IMG/VR virus record: IMGVR_UViG_3300009185_000004
Span: 1 to 37,401 of that record
Origin: a virus
Reading direction: 5' to 3' (one strand)
Length of the DNA stretch: 37,401 nucleotides
Positions 8,130-16,183 of the stretch are shown here, one piece after another. The translations under genes and the position numbers were made by a program. Numbering within the stretch: the stretch's first letter is position 1; every line of letters begins with the position of its first letter. The notes beneath the pieces are model-generated. The model searched no databases. It had not been told where the DNA came from and worked only from the letters and a program-made list of their open reading frames with translations.

Positions 8130-8990
8130 TTAAAATATACTATGAGTATAAGCACCACCACTAGAAGCAGCAGGAGCAGAACTAAATAAACTACTAAAAC
8201 CTTTAGATGCACTAGCAAATGGGTTAAGAGCATTGACACCAGCACTAATAAGTCCACCCCAAAACCCTGCATCACTTGCATTTTGTTGAGCTTGGTATTG
8301 AGCATTTTGTTGATTAACACCAGTAACATATTGACCACCTTGTAATGATGGGGCAATTAATGGGTTATTAATCTGACCTAGTTGTACACCAGTACCAAAT
8401 AATGATGTAGGAAGGGCATATCCTGCTGTTTTAAGCTCATTACCTAAACCAATAAAGCCTAGACCACCTTTTAATTGTTCTTGTTGAATTTGTCTTGCTC
8501 TATCTTCAGCTGTTAAATAGATACCAGCATTAGCTTGTTCCCTTGCTTTTAATAAAGCAAATTGTTCAGGGTTTACATAACCACCTTGAACACCTGCACC
8601 TGCACCAGTACGACCTTGTGAGAATAGAGTATTAGCTAATGTAGAGTTTTCTGCCTGTCTTTTTGGATCTAATCCAGCTAACACTTGGTTATAATAGTCA
8701 GATGTCATCTTACCAGTATCTAGATTAGCAGCTTGTCCAAACATACTTTGACCATACTGCCCTACTTGATTAGCAAACTGCTGTGATTGAGCTGTAGGCA
8801 TATTAGCCATAGCTGATTTAAGGTAGAAGTCATAGAATTGTTGTAGTTCAGGAGATAGGGAAGTAGTAACTGATCCACCAGGACCACCTACTGCACTACC
8901 TGTAGTTGAATACATATTGGATGCTTGATAAGGTGCTATCTGTGGAGCATCCTGTCCAGTAAATCCAAGTGCATCTGAAATAAAACTCAT
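8130..8990 (-). CDS. Probable internal virion protein, Gln/Gly/Ala-rich
   Basis: 286 residues, rich in Gln, Ala, Gly, Ser and Asn, with helical runs such as QSQQFANQVGQYGQSMFGQ and a Gly/Ala-rich C-terminal region that could insert in membrane (FWGGLISAGVNALNPFASAS). Lies first in the three-gene internal-protein block (8990 to 4978), the place of T7 gp14, the ejection protein that docks in the outer membrane. No signature domain; the role is inferred from order and composition. Confidence 0.55.
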   Translation of the reverse strand: MSFISDALGFTGQDAPQIAPYQASNMYSTTGSAVGGPGGSVTTSLSPELQQFYDFYLKSAMANMPTAQSQQFANQVGQYGQSMFGQAANLDTGKMTSDYYNQVLAGLDPKRQAENSTLANTLFSQGRTGAGAGVQGGYVNPEQFALLKAREQANAGIYLTAEDRARQIQQEQLKGGLGFIGLGNELKTAGYALPTSLFGTGVQLGQINNPLIAPSLQGGQYVTGVNQQNAQYQAQQNASDAGFWGGLISAGVNALNPFASASKGFSSLFSSAPAASSGGAYTHSIF

Positions 8991-8991
8991 A

Positions 8992-9351
8992 TTAAACCTC
9001 TGTCTTTATAAAATTAATAATATTCTCATTCCTGCTTACTTCCTTAAACCCAAGTCTTTCTACAAACTCTTTTGTCTCAGGAAAAGTAGATGTTTCAACT
9101 TTTCCATATTTTAGCACTATATTCTTAACCAATCTCTTATACATCTTCATTGGAAACCACTTGCCTTTGTATTCAGGAAGACATCCACAATGTATTCTAT
9201 TACCTTTTACTACGAATAAAGCCACTGTATCATTATTACGATAGACTGGGTAATATTCCCAAGTCAATGCTTCTTCTAAGAACTTCCTTTTACCTTCTTT
9301 AGGACTTCCATATATTTTATATAGAAGGTTAGCATATTCTACTTTAACCAT
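8992..9351 (-). CDS. Small GNAT-like protein (T7 gp13-like position)
   Basis: 119 residues. The strand/helix pattern resembles a GNAT acetyltransferase core: a strand ending in TVALFVVKGNRIHCGCLP, then a long helix with many Lys and Tyr, and a late strand/loop ETKEFVERLGFKEVSR, where an xxLGF motif is typical of GNAT C-termini. The acetyl-CoA loop (Q/RxxGxG/A) is not evident, so it may be catalytically inactive. Podoviruses carry such a protein between the tail genes and the ejection proteins, where T7 has gp13. Moderate confidence in fold, low in activity. Confidence 0.5.
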   Translation of the reverse strand: MVKVEYANLLYKIYGSPKEGKRKFLEEALTWEYYPVYRNNDTVALFVVKGNRIHCGCLPEYKGKWFPMKMYKRLVKNIVLKYGKVETSTFPETKEFVERLGFKEVSRNENIINFIKTEV

Positions 9352-9454
9352 TAGCTATTTGTTGTTGATCTAAAGTTACTTGGTCTAGTTCTTCTTGTGT
9401 TAAAGGTCTTACTAATACTTCACCTGTCTGTACATCTATAATCATTGTATCCAT
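9344..9454 (-). CDS. Hypothetical peptide, 36 aa
   Basis: A short gene filling the gap between the second fibre and the GNAT-like gene. The ATG (complement of 9452-9454) follows AGGAA, and the stop overlaps the next start by eight bases. The product reads IIDVQTGEVLVRPLTQEELD then a Gln-rich helix: a beta hairpin plus helix. The ribosome binding site, the coupling overlap and the sensible protein-like composition support it. Probably a small tail-associated factor; function unknown. Confidence 0.55.
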   Translation of the reverse strand: MDTMIIDVQTGEVLVRPLTQEELDQVTLDQQQIANG

Positions 9455-9461
9455 ATAATTC

Positions 9462-10643
9462 CTATTCGTATAAAATATTAGCTGTACCAGCTGTAAATAT
9501 ACCTACAAGTTGCAGTTGAGTTAATACACCTGCTAGGGCAATATAACCAGTATTTATATAACTTCTACCATCATCACTAACACCACCAAGTACCCAAGTA
9601 TTTCCAGTTATATTAGAAATTGTACAACTGCATGTACTACCTATATTAACAAAATCTGTAGTAGATGAACTTCTACTTGTTTGATTGCCTGATAAAACAC
9701 CTGAAGCAATTGAAGTATATCCTGTAGAAACTATTCCACCTGATGTTCCTAATCTAATATTAAAACCAATATTTGCACCAGTTACTAAAAGAGTTATTCT
9801 TTTTACCCAAGAAGGTATATTAGAAACAGTTATATTAGTAGTATTCATTGGAGACACTACAGTGCCCCTTGTAATAGTTAAATTACTTGAAGTCACTGCT
9901 CTTAATGTATCAGTTCTAGCAGATAAATCTGTAGAGGTAGCTAGAGCTACAACACCATATCTTGTAGTGATACAAGTACCAGCAGATGTTACAGAACTAC
10001 CATAAGTAATTGTAAAGCTCCCTGCTGAGGCAGTTACAATAGTAAAGTCACCATTAGTTAAAGCACTACCTGATGAATTAGTAAATTGAATAAAGACAGT
10101 TTGTCCCACTGCAAATGTATTAGTAGCTGTAATTGTAATGGTAGCACTAGAAGTCGCAGCGTAAGAACCTGCTACAACAGTATTAGCTGCTGCATTTAAT
10201 GGACTACCTTGTGTTAAATCAGTTGTTACTGCAATAGTACCTGACTTATCAGGAACTGTAAGAGTTCTAGTTGTTGCTGTAGTGATCCCACTAAGTTGTA
10301 GGTTTAATTTCTTAGTAGCATCTGCATCATCTACTACCTCAAACTTATTATCTTTAAATGTTTGTGTGCCAGTAAAAGTATTATCTGTTGCTAAAAAAGT
10401 TGTATTTGCTGAAGTTACAAAAGCAGTAGTAGCTACTTGTGTTGTATTAGTACCTGCACTTGCTGTAGGGGCTGTAGGAGTACCACTTAGTGCTGGAGAA
10501 GCTAAATCAGCTTTAGTATTTACAGCAGTTTGTAAAGCATTAAACTCAGTATCAAACTCTGATCCTTTAATAATCTTACCTGAATCTGCCTCAGGTAAAG
10601 AATCTTTAGCAAGAAAGTTAGTGGTTTTGGTATAGTTAGACAT
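9462..10643 (-). CDS. Tail fibre / receptor-binding protein, 393 aa
   Basis: The N-terminus (YTKTTNFLAKDSLPEADSGK, then a KGSEFDTEFNALQTAVNTKAD helix) is the virion-attachment type seen in podoviral fibres. Next is a Thr/Ala-rich segment (SGTPTAPTAS, QVATTAFVT) as in many phage fibres, then beta-strand repeats. Residues ~160-230 form a beta module similar to one in the tail tube B gene upstream. The C-terminal ~130 residues (Thr, Ser, Gly, Ile rich) are probably the receptor-binding tip. The gene begins at the base where the tube B gene stops. Confidence 0.72.
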   Translation of the reverse strand: MSNYTKTTNFLAKDSLPEADSGKIIKGSEFDTEFNALQTAVNTKADLASPALSGTPTAPTASAGTNTTQVATTAFVTSANTTFLATDNTFTGTQTFKDNKFEVVDDADATKKLNLQLSGITTATTRTLTVPDKSGTIAVTTDLTQGSPLNAAANTVVAGSYAATSSATITITATNTFAVGQTVFIQFTNSSGSALTNGDFTIVTASAGSFTITYGSSVTSAGTCITTRYGVVALATSTDLSARTDTLRAVTSSNLTITRGTVVSPMNTTNITVSNIPSWVKRITLLVTGANIGFNIRLGTSGGIVSTGYTSIASGVLSGNQTSRSSSTTDFVNIGSTCSCTISNITGNTWVLGGVSDDGRSYINTGYIALAGVLTQLQLVGIFTAGTANILYE

Positions 10644-12913
10644 TATAAAATTTTCCCTGTTTTAAGATAGACATCTATTTTTTGTATTGACACTGGATTA
10701 TCATTTACTGTAGCTTCAACTCCAAACTGTAACACTTTTCCTGAGCCTGTTAAAGGAAGACTCACTGTATTAACACCAATCCCAGCTGAGGCATACTTAG
10801 ATACATTATATTTAGGAGTTTTTGTAGTACCACCTATAATAGATGTACTTGATAAAGTAACTGACCTATTAATTGTATAAGTACCTACTCCTCCAGTACC
10901 TGTTCCTAAAGCTGTTATTGTAGTAGCTATAAGATTACCATTCCATAGTAAACTATCCCCAACTGATAAAAATCCATTTGTTACTCCTGATACAGTTAGA
11001 GTTGTTCCTGAAATTGATCCAGTAACTTCTGCAGTTATATTATTATATTTAGAAAATGTTTTAGTTCCTAAATTCTGTATTACATTTACAGATAAAGGAT
11101 TTAGTGTATAGTCATAACCATACTTAAATGCAAAGTCTTGATCTCCACTACCAATTACAGTTAGACTTGCTTTCTTAAGCATCTTATCCTGTGTTGGTGC
11201 ACCTAAGTCTGAGTTAGATGTATAGTAAATAAAAGTATATGAAAGTGTATTATCTAAGTATCCAGTATATTCTGCTATGCCATTTGGCACACCAAAAAGA
11301 AGTTTTCTATCTTCTGTAGCACAGAATGCTTTATAAGTGATACCAGCATTAGTATTCCAAATTGTAGTCCTTGCTGCACCATTAGGAAGAACATTTCTAA
11401 GGTCAAAATAAACCATTAATTTAGAACCTGGGAATGTAATTAGATAGAAAGCATCTCTTTCAAAATAAGCACTCTTAATGTTATTTAATGTTTCAACAGC
11501 TAAGTATCCTACTAAGTCATCTCTAATATTAAGAGAGAGTTCACGAAGAGGCATAGAGTTTTCTTGTATTGTTCTATTAAGACTTCTAATACCACTCTTA
11601 GATAAGAATATTAAATCACTACCTGTATGTTGTACAGAATCTCTAGCAATACATCCAACACCTTTTACAGTGTCAGCTAATGACATTGTTGTAGGATCAT
11701 TAGCACCCTGATAAACTACAATGTTATTCTTACAGAATATAATTAAATATTTATTATGTTGTGCTAAAGCCACAACCTCATCATTATTACCAACTACAGA
11801 AGCAATATCAATAAGTCCTGAACCAGTTCCTGAGAATTGAGCAGGATCAACAAGTCTGCTATAATATATAGTTGATTTATTACTTGTTAAATTAGCAACC
11901 CAAATTCTACCAAAAGCAGAGATAATACAATCAGGGTCAAATGTTGTAACTCCAGTTGGTCTATTACCATATCCAGTAGTTTGATCTACTTTTTGTAAAA
12001 TAAAGTCACCAGTATGTGGGTCTACTGTTCCTTTTCTTCTCCATACTAATAAAGGATTTCCTAATTGTGCAGCAAAACCATAAGAGTTTGCATCAGGACC
12101 CGTTCCTTCAGGAAGGGCAGCCCACTGCCATCTATTACCTGTAAATGTAGGTTGAGGTGATAAATCTGTTGATGGATTTCCACCTGAACTTTTAATAGTC
12201 TCTAATTTTAAAGTACTAGATCCACTGTAAATATTTAAGTTACCTGAAGATAAATAAGTTATGTTTCCAGCAACATCTTTAAACTCAAATAAAGACTCTA
12301 AATAGTTATCTGTGCCTAAAGAATTAGATGCAGTAGTTGGTCTATATATTGTTACATTACCACTAGTAGTTCCACTAGTTCCATGAGTAACTGTAAATGT
12401 ATTCGTTGTTACTGCTGTAATTGCAAAGGCACCATCTGTAGCAGTACCTGATGTAAAGTCTAAATAAACTGTATCACCTACTGCTAAACCATGAGCACTT
12501 GCAGTTACTGTAACAGTTGTTAATGCTCTAGCATATGTACCTGATATACCAGCCCTAGTTTGTGAAGTACTAATAGTATATGTACCAGTACCACCAGTTC
12601 CAGTACCTAATGCAGTAATTGTAGTTCCTGAAGTAATGCCAGTTCCTGACAATACAGTACCAATAGATAGTGTACCTGAGGTTACTGAATAAACAGTCAT
12701 TGTAGTTGTAGTAATAGAAGCTGTAAATATAGCATTAATTGAATTCGTTAAAAGACTATAACCTTTTCTAGCACCTAAACGACCATATTTATCAATGATA
12801 CAGTTCTTAGCTACTGAAGCATATCCACTTTCAAGAGTAACACTAGAGTCTTGAGTGTTTAAACCCATGAATCCAGGAGCTACAATACTAGTAGTTTTTA
12901 AGACTCCAGCCAT
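10643..12913 (-). CDS. Tail tubular protein B / nozzle (T7 gp12-like)
   Basis: 756 residues, close to the 794 of T7 gp12. The N-terminus ([20 protein letters not shown], then [18 protein letters not shown]) matches the usual opening of podoviral nozzle proteins, and the gene directly follows tail tube A. Two Thr/Ser/Gly-rich insertions, at residues ~60-190 and ~630-695, interrupt the core. Both contain the run [12 protein letters not shown] followed by GTYTI, so they are related modules. The nozzle caps the tail and triggers DNA release after receptor binding. Confidence 0.75.
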   Translation of the reverse strand: MAGVLKTTSIVAPGFMGLNTQDSSVTLESGYASVAKNCIIDKYGRLGARKGYSLLTNSINAIFTASITTTTMTVYSVTSGTLSIGTVLSGTGITSGTTITALGTGTGGTGTYTISTSQTRAGISGTYARALTTVTVTASAHGLAVGDTVYLDFTSGTATDGAFAITAVTTNTFTVTHGTSGTTSGNVTIYRPTTASNSLGTDNYLESLFEFKDVAGNITYLSSGNLNIYSGSSTLKLETIKSSGGNPSTDLSPQPTFTGNRWQWAALPEGTGPDANSYGFAAQLGNPLLVWRRKGTVDPHTGDFILQKVDQTTGYGNRPTGVTTFDPDCIISAFGRIWVANLTSNKSTIYYSRLVDPAQFSGTGSGLIDIASVVGNNDEVVALAQHNKYLIIFCKNNIVVYQGANDPTTMSLADTVKGVGCIARDSVQHTGSDLIFLSKSGIRSLNRTIQENSMPLRELSLNIRDDLVGYLAVETLNNIKSAYFERDAFYLITFPGSKLMVYFDLRNVLPNGAARTTIWNTNAGITYKAFCATEDRKLLFGVPNGIAEYTGYLDNTLSYTFIYYTSNSDLGAPTQDKMLKKASLTVIGSGDQDFAFKYGYDYTLNPLSVNVIQNLGTKTFSKYNNITAEVTGSISGTTLTVSGVTNGFLSVGDSLLWNGNLIATTITALGTGTGGVGTYTINRSVTLSSTSIIGGTTKTPKYNVSKYASAGIGVNTVSLPLTGSGKVLQFGVEATVNDNPVSIQKIDVYLKTGKIL

Positions 12914-13554
12914 TAGTTAGGATACCAAGTAATTTCATCAGGTCTATTATTAGCTTCAATAGCTATTAGATCAGCTAACATATTTCTATATCTAGCCTCA
13001 ACATCCTGACTACCACCATCTTCACCTCGTTCACTAATAGCCCTAGCTAAAGCACCTTCTACAACTAATTGAGCATTAACTTGTATGACATCACCATCAT
13101 TAACTAACTCAGCTTGTGGTAGAACCACATTAAAGCGTAAATCATAGTTACCATCAGGTATAGGGAATACATCTACTTGTGTATCACCAGTTGCATCTAC
13201 ACCATTAAAGTTATAATAAGCAGGAGGACCTACTTGAGGTGTTGATAATAAGAATTGTTGATTAAACCAAGTTAAACTTCTTTCATCCATAAACCAATTA
13301 GAAGTGTCATTAATAACATCAATAACTTTAAAACGAGTTCCTGCACCATCTAATACATAATTGAATAAATTATTAGATGTAGTTGCAGTTAGAGTTTGAC
13401 GAAGAACACTCCAATTATAAGAGTTTTCTACCTCAGATTTAATTGAGTTTACTAAGTCACCAATTAAAGTAGAATAAGTGTTAGCACTAACTGTGCTTAC
13501 CTCTGCTTCTCTTAATCTTCTTAAAACTCTATTGACAATTTGTAAATAAGTCAT
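12913..13554 (-). CDS. Tail tubular protein A / adaptor (T7 gp11-like)
   Basis: 213 residues (T7 gp11 is 196). Opens [18 protein letters not shown] and ends with a helical bundle ([18 protein letters not shown]) after a beta region giving [17 protein letters not shown], the pattern of gp11-type adaptors that link portal and nozzle. It is the first gene after a strong promoter (13581-13609) and overlaps the nozzle gene by one base. Confidence 0.8.
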   Translation of the reverse strand: MTYLQIVNRVLRRLREAEVSTVSANTYSTLIGDLVNSIKSEVENSYNWSVLRQTLTATTSNNLFNYVLDGAGTRFKVIDVINDTSNWFMDERSLTWFNQQFLLSTPQVGPPAYYNFNGVDATGDTQVDVFPIPDGNYDLRFNVVLPQAELVNDGDVIQVNAQLVVEGALARAISERGEDGGSQDVEARYRNMLADLIAIEANNRPDEITWYPN

Positions 13555-13580
13555 GTGTTATTTTCCCAGTGTATATAACA

Positions 13581-13609
13581 ATTATACCATAAGAATGGCT
13601 ATTTGTCAA
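13581..13609 (-). promoter_or_regulatory. Late sigma-70 promoter for tail genes
   Basis: On the minus strand: TTGACA (complement of 13604-13609), 17 bp, TATAAT (complement of 13581-13586). The -10 box continues as TATAATTGTTATATA, the extended sequence shared with the promoters at 22595 and 26938. It begins right after the stop of the 98-aa gene and lies 27 bases before the tail tube A start. It re-initiates transcription for the tail and ejection block. Confidence 0.85.
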
Positions 13610-13906
13610 CTACTTCTTTTTGTTTTTATTTCTAGTAGATATTGCTTTAGCCTTAGCCTTTGCATCTGATTTAGAAGAGGCACCCCAAGCTTTAAGAGAT
13701 AGAAGAAGTCTTGTAGGCTCTCCATTAGGTTTCTTCTCAGGTCCAGGCATATTACCCATACGAGCTAAAAAAGATGCTCTACGAGGGTTATCACCAGCTT
13801 TAACAGGTGCTTTTAAAGTACCACCAGTATAACTAGCTCTTCCTTTGGCATTAAGTCCACCTTTAGGGTTTTTACCTTCTTTTCTTGTCCATGCTGGAGT
13901 ACTCAT
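13610..13906 (-). CDS. DUF6321-like small basic phage protein
   Basis: 98 residues, very basic (Lys/Arg rich, few acids). Characteristic runs TPAWTRKEGKNPKGGLNAKG, DNPRRASFLARMGNMPGP and RLLLSLKAWGASSKSDA match a small family, which I recall as DUF6321, that recurs in phage structural regions. The final Lys/Asn-rich tail suggests nucleic-acid binding. Function unknown; possibly packaged with the DNA. Start overlaps the stop of the preceding gene (ATGA). Confidence 0.75.
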   Translation of the reverse strand: MSTPAWTRKEGKNPKGGLNAKGRASYTGGTLKAPVKAGDNPRRASFLARMGNMPGPEKKPNGEPTRLLLSLKAWGASSKSDAKAKAKAISTRNKNKKK

Positions 13907-14076
13907 TTCTTTTTAGACATACCAGCTTGTGAAAGAGCAATAGCAATTGCTTGCTTCTTAGAGGTAACAACAGGACCTTTTTTAGAACCAGTATTTAATG
14001 TACCAGCTTTATATTCACCCATTACTTTACCAATTTTCTTTTGTTTACCCATCTTTGTAGTTGGAACTTTTTTCAT
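13903..14076 (-). CDS. DUF6496-like small basic phage protein, 57 aa
   Basis: Short gene between the M15 peptidase and the 98-aa protein, joined to both by ATGA overlaps. The product is strongly basic: a Lys-rich start, VMGEYKAGTL, then GPVVTSKKQAIAIALSQAG and a KKK end. The KxxQAIAIALSxAG helix is typical of the family I know as DUF6496. It forms a pair of small basic proteins with its neighbour; a DNA-binding virion or host-takeover role is possible but unproven. Confidence 0.72.
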   Translation of the reverse strand: MKKVPTTKMGKQKKIGKVMGEYKAGTLNTGSKKGPVVTSKKQAIAIALSQAGMSKKK

Positions 14077-14507
14077 TTGTATTCTCTCTTTCCTTTATTG
14101 TCTATAATTAAAGCTTGGTTTCTTGGAAGACTACCTTTAATAGTTGGAATTGATATATGAACCCAACTATCAAATTCTAATATAACCTGATCGTAAGGGA
14201 TATTAGCATCGACAATGGCTCTGACCACAGCATCAGGAGACATTCCCTTGACATTAAAGTCAGCTGCACATCCTTCACAATGTTGTGATGTTTTACTTCC
14301 ACCCACTGATTCATTGACTTCCCTCGATCTATATCCTGAACTAATCAGGAATGGTTTATTAAATACTTTTCTAACTTGTTCTAAAAAGAATGCAAGTCTT
14401 TCTAAGTTATCTTTTACTTTAGCAGAGGGTGTGTTATCTATTCCTTTTCTACTTGCTACTTGACTGAAAGTAAGTTCTTCTAAACTAAAGTTAGGACTTA
14501 ACTTCAT
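14073..14507 (-). CDS. M15-family peptidase, probable endolysin
   Basis: 144 residues. Zinc peptidase of the VanY/M15 type, which cuts peptide cross-bridges of peptidoglycan. Motifs in order: FLISSGYRSREVNESVGGS, SQHCEGCAADF (ligands H76 and D83) and SWVHIS (H117). The N-terminal FSLEELTFS is the usual start of phage members. It lies directly after a three-helix holin and before small basic genes, forming a lysis cluster. No signal peptide, so release through the holin is expected. Confidence 0.88.
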   Translation of the reverse strand: MKLSPNFSLEELTFSQVASRKGIDNTPSAKVKDNLERLAFFLEQVRKVFNKPFLISSGYRSREVNESVGGSKTSQHCEGCAADFNVKGMSPDAVVRAIVDANIPYDQVILEFDSWVHISIPTIKGSLPRNQALIIDNKGKREYK

Positions 14508-14869
14508 TTCTTCTTAATGTAGAACAAACTGCGTTCTCCAAATAGGTAGAATCCAACTGCACTAGCAAAGTTATTTACTTCTTCACTAGGGTGTCCACTC
14601 ACTATGGTATATACCCATGTAGAAAGCACAAGAACCCCTATTACAGGTCTCATCAGTCTAACGATGGACTCTACCCATGGATAAGATGGATTACCTGCCC
14701 CAACCTCATTCATTACTCTAAAGAACTCTAAGTCAATAGACTTCATTTGAGTATATTGTTCTATCGTAGCTGGTTTAAATACATCAGGTGCTACAAACCT
14801 ACTAATAAGTGACTTACCTAAATCCATAGCTACTGGTAAGAATGCTGATAATATTGTTATTGGATCCAT
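14504..14869 (-). CDS. Holin, three-TM gene-transfer-agent type
   Basis: 121 residues. Hydrophobic segments at ~4-20 (ILSAFLPVAMDLGKSLI), ~72-90 (RPVIGVLVLSTWVYTIVSG) and ~97-112 (VNNFASAVGFYLFGERS), with a central ExxxxxMRPV region preceded by Trp, as in the holin family described for gene-transfer-agent release. It opens the inner membrane so that the adjacent M15 peptidase (four-base overlap) reaches the wall. Ends with KKK. Confidence 0.78.
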   Translation of the reverse strand: MDPITILSAFLPVAMDLGKSLISRFVAPDVFKPATIEQYTQMKSIDLEFFRVMNEVGAGNPSYPWVESIVRLMRPVIGVLVLSTWVYTIVSGHPSEEVNNFASAVGFYLFGERSLFYIKKK

Positions 14870-15153
14870 TATTTAATCTCCACAGGGTAGAATCTATCTA
14901 CAGGGAATTCACTAAAGTCCCCACCTTCCCATTGAATATGTATTTTATTTTCATTAGTTGACCAACAAGCTTTCATTACTTGTTTATCTAATCTTTGAGC
15001 TACAGCTTTAAATCCAGCTGACTCGCACTTTTCTTTAGAAAGAACAATACGAACATTCTCATTATATTGCATAACCATATATTCAGAGGCTTCTACTTTA
15101 TGAATATAGAGTAAAGTAAGTAGGACTAGTATTAAGAACATTAAATGTTTCAT
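14869..15153 (-). CDS. Exported small protein of the lysis cluster (spanin-like role possible)
   Basis: 94 residues with a clear signal peptide: MKHLMFLILVLLTLLYI then HKVEAS-E, a plausible signal peptidase I site. The mature part has only two cysteines (in KEKCESAG and KACWST), suited to one disulfide, and a conserved-looking IHIQWEGG turn. Exported proteins of this shape are frequent beside holins in aquatic phages. No lipobox and no second membrane anchor, so it is not a classical o- or u-spanin. Confidence 0.55.
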   Translation of the reverse strand: MKHLMFLILVLLTLLYIHKVEASEYMVMQYNENVRIVLSKEKCESAGFKAVAQRLDKQVMKACWSTNENKIHIQWEGGDFSEFPVDRFYPVEIK

Positions 15154-15500
15154 TAAAATGTTTTCCTATTAAATTTATAAAGCTTGCAAATTTCCCCTGC
15201 TAACTGTTCAAAGTCACCATCATGTTCAGCATACTTATTAGTGTACATATTTCTTTTATAAAGTAGTACATGAATCATCTCATGTAGAAGTACCTCAGAC
15301 ATTTTCTTAAAACTATTTTGTCTAGTCTCTATATGAATAGTCATATTACTTGGTGTAAATAACCCATCACAATCATCTGAATCCATCACTTCAAACCTCA
15401 TTTTAAGAGGTGAAGGCATTGGGTATCTATTAAATGGAGGTAATCTTATAAATGAACTATATAAATGCCTAAGGGTCTTTTTATTTAATAGACCAGCCAT
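15153..15500 (-). CDS. SprT-like / zincin metallopeptidase
   Basis: 115 residues with a zinc-binding LLHEMIHVLLY motif (H73, E74, H77) and a third ligand candidate in AEHDGDFEQL (H93), the SprT-like arrangement HExxH...HxxxF. No signal peptide. In phages such small zincins occur near lysis or replication genes; targets are unknown (host DNA-bound proteins, by analogy with SprT/Spartan, or wall peptides). The N-terminus overlaps the upstream holin candidate by 20 bases. Confidence 0.75.
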   Translation of the reverse strand: MAGLLNKKTLRHLYSSFIRLPPFNRYPMPSPLKMRFEVMDSDDCDGLFTPSNMTIHIETRQNSFKKMSEVLLHEMIHVLLYKRNMYTNKYAEHDGDFEQLAGEICKLYKFNRKTF

Positions 15501-15651
15501 GCGACATAGCCCATAAATATACGAGTCCAGCTAACGCAATAGCTACAATGCCTTTTAATGACCACTTACCAAAAGCAGTAAATTGCTTATCAAGCCATTC
15601 TTCTAATGCTTCTTTAATAGCTTGTTTTTGTTGTTCAGGGGTCATGTCCAT
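15481..15651 (-). CDS. Single-TM membrane protein, candidate class II-type holin
   Basis: 56 residues. A charged amphipathic N-terminal half (PEQQKQAIKEALEEWLDKQF) precedes one transmembrane segment (SLKGIVAIALAGLVYLWAM) and a short basic end. This N-in charged helix plus one membrane helix resembles small holins of T7-like phages. The start ATG (complement of 15649-15651) is preceded by AAGGAT; a second ATG lies two codons on. A second membrane protein in the same cluster as the three-TM holin may be an antiholin or an alternative holin. Confidence 0.6.
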   Translation of the reverse strand: MDMTPEQQKQAIKEALEEWLDKQFTAFGKWSLKGIVAIALAGLVYLWAMSHGWSIK

Positions 15652-15655
15652 ATCC

Positions 15656-15811
15656 TTATTCTTCTTCTTTAGGTTTTTCTACTTGTGTTTCTGCTTGTTG
15701 TTTAATCTTTACTACTAAGTTCCATGCACCAGTTTTAGTAGGAAGCTCACCTAAGACATTCAATAAGGCATTCACTTCTTCTATTGTTAAAACTAAGTTG
15801 ATCTCTTGCAT
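15656..15811 (-). CDS. Conserved small phage protein, 51 aa
   Basis: ATG (complement of 15809-15811) with GGAAA upstream; the stop lies four bases before the next gene. The first part reads INLVLTIEEVNALLNVLGEL and then a VVKIKQQAE helix, a pattern I recognise from many small phage proteins beside tail or lysis genes (LxLTxxEVNxxLxxLG). The acidic Glu/Lys tail (VEKPKEEE) is probably flexible. Function unknown; a helical dimer is plausible. Confidence 0.6.
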   Translation of the reverse strand: MQEINLVLTIEEVNALLNVLGELPTKTGAWNLVVKIKQQAETQVEKPKEEE

Positions 15812-15826
15812 TGTATTTCCTTTTAT

Positions 15827-16174
15827 TTAGTTAAGTGCTACCCAAGGGAGAGGTTGTTCGCTAGGTGTTACAGGTGGGTTAGCTTGTGAGTCTATACTTC
15901 CTGCAATCGTAGCTTCATAACTTGCTACACCATCTTCACCTAAAGTTGTTTGTATCCAACCTACGACTTGTTCTTCTGTTAAGTCAGCATAAGGTGTGAA
16001 GTTAGGGTCGTCAGCAGATATAGTGAATTGTGTTGTGTTGCTACCTAATGTTTCTGAGTATGTGCCATCTGTGCCTGATACTGCCCATTGTGCTAATACT
16101 ACGACATCTGTTTCACCTTCTACTTCAGGTAGAGTGTACATAGATGTTACTGACCATGTGTATGTTATTGCCAT
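15827..16174 (-). CDS. Conserved tail-associated protein (DUF7936-like), 115 aa
   Basis: Beta-rich small protein: opens ITYTWSVTSMYTLPEVEG, continues VVLAQWAVSGTDG, and has FTPYADLTEEQVVGWIQTTLG, ending PPVTPSEQPLPW. This matches a phage family of small proteins coded next to long fibres (I recall it as DUF7936; the name needs checking). The DLTEEQVxGW helix and the final PLPW are its marks. It may bind or help fold the fibre coded just upstream; this is inference from position. Confidence 0.62.
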   Translation of the reverse strand: MAITYTWSVTSMYTLPEVEGETDVVVLAQWAVSGTDGTYSETLGSNTTQFTISADDPNFTPYADLTEEQVVGWIQTTLGEDGVASYEATIAGSIDSQANPPVTPSEQPLPWVALN

Positions 16175-16183
16175 GTTATTTCC

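Noticed and set aside
8123-8356. 77-codon minus-strand frame rich in Leu/Val overlapping the ejection protein gene
   Set aside because: Out-of-frame shadow of a Gln/Ala/Gly-rich gene; Leu-rich pseudo-membrane runs arise from the shifted frame.
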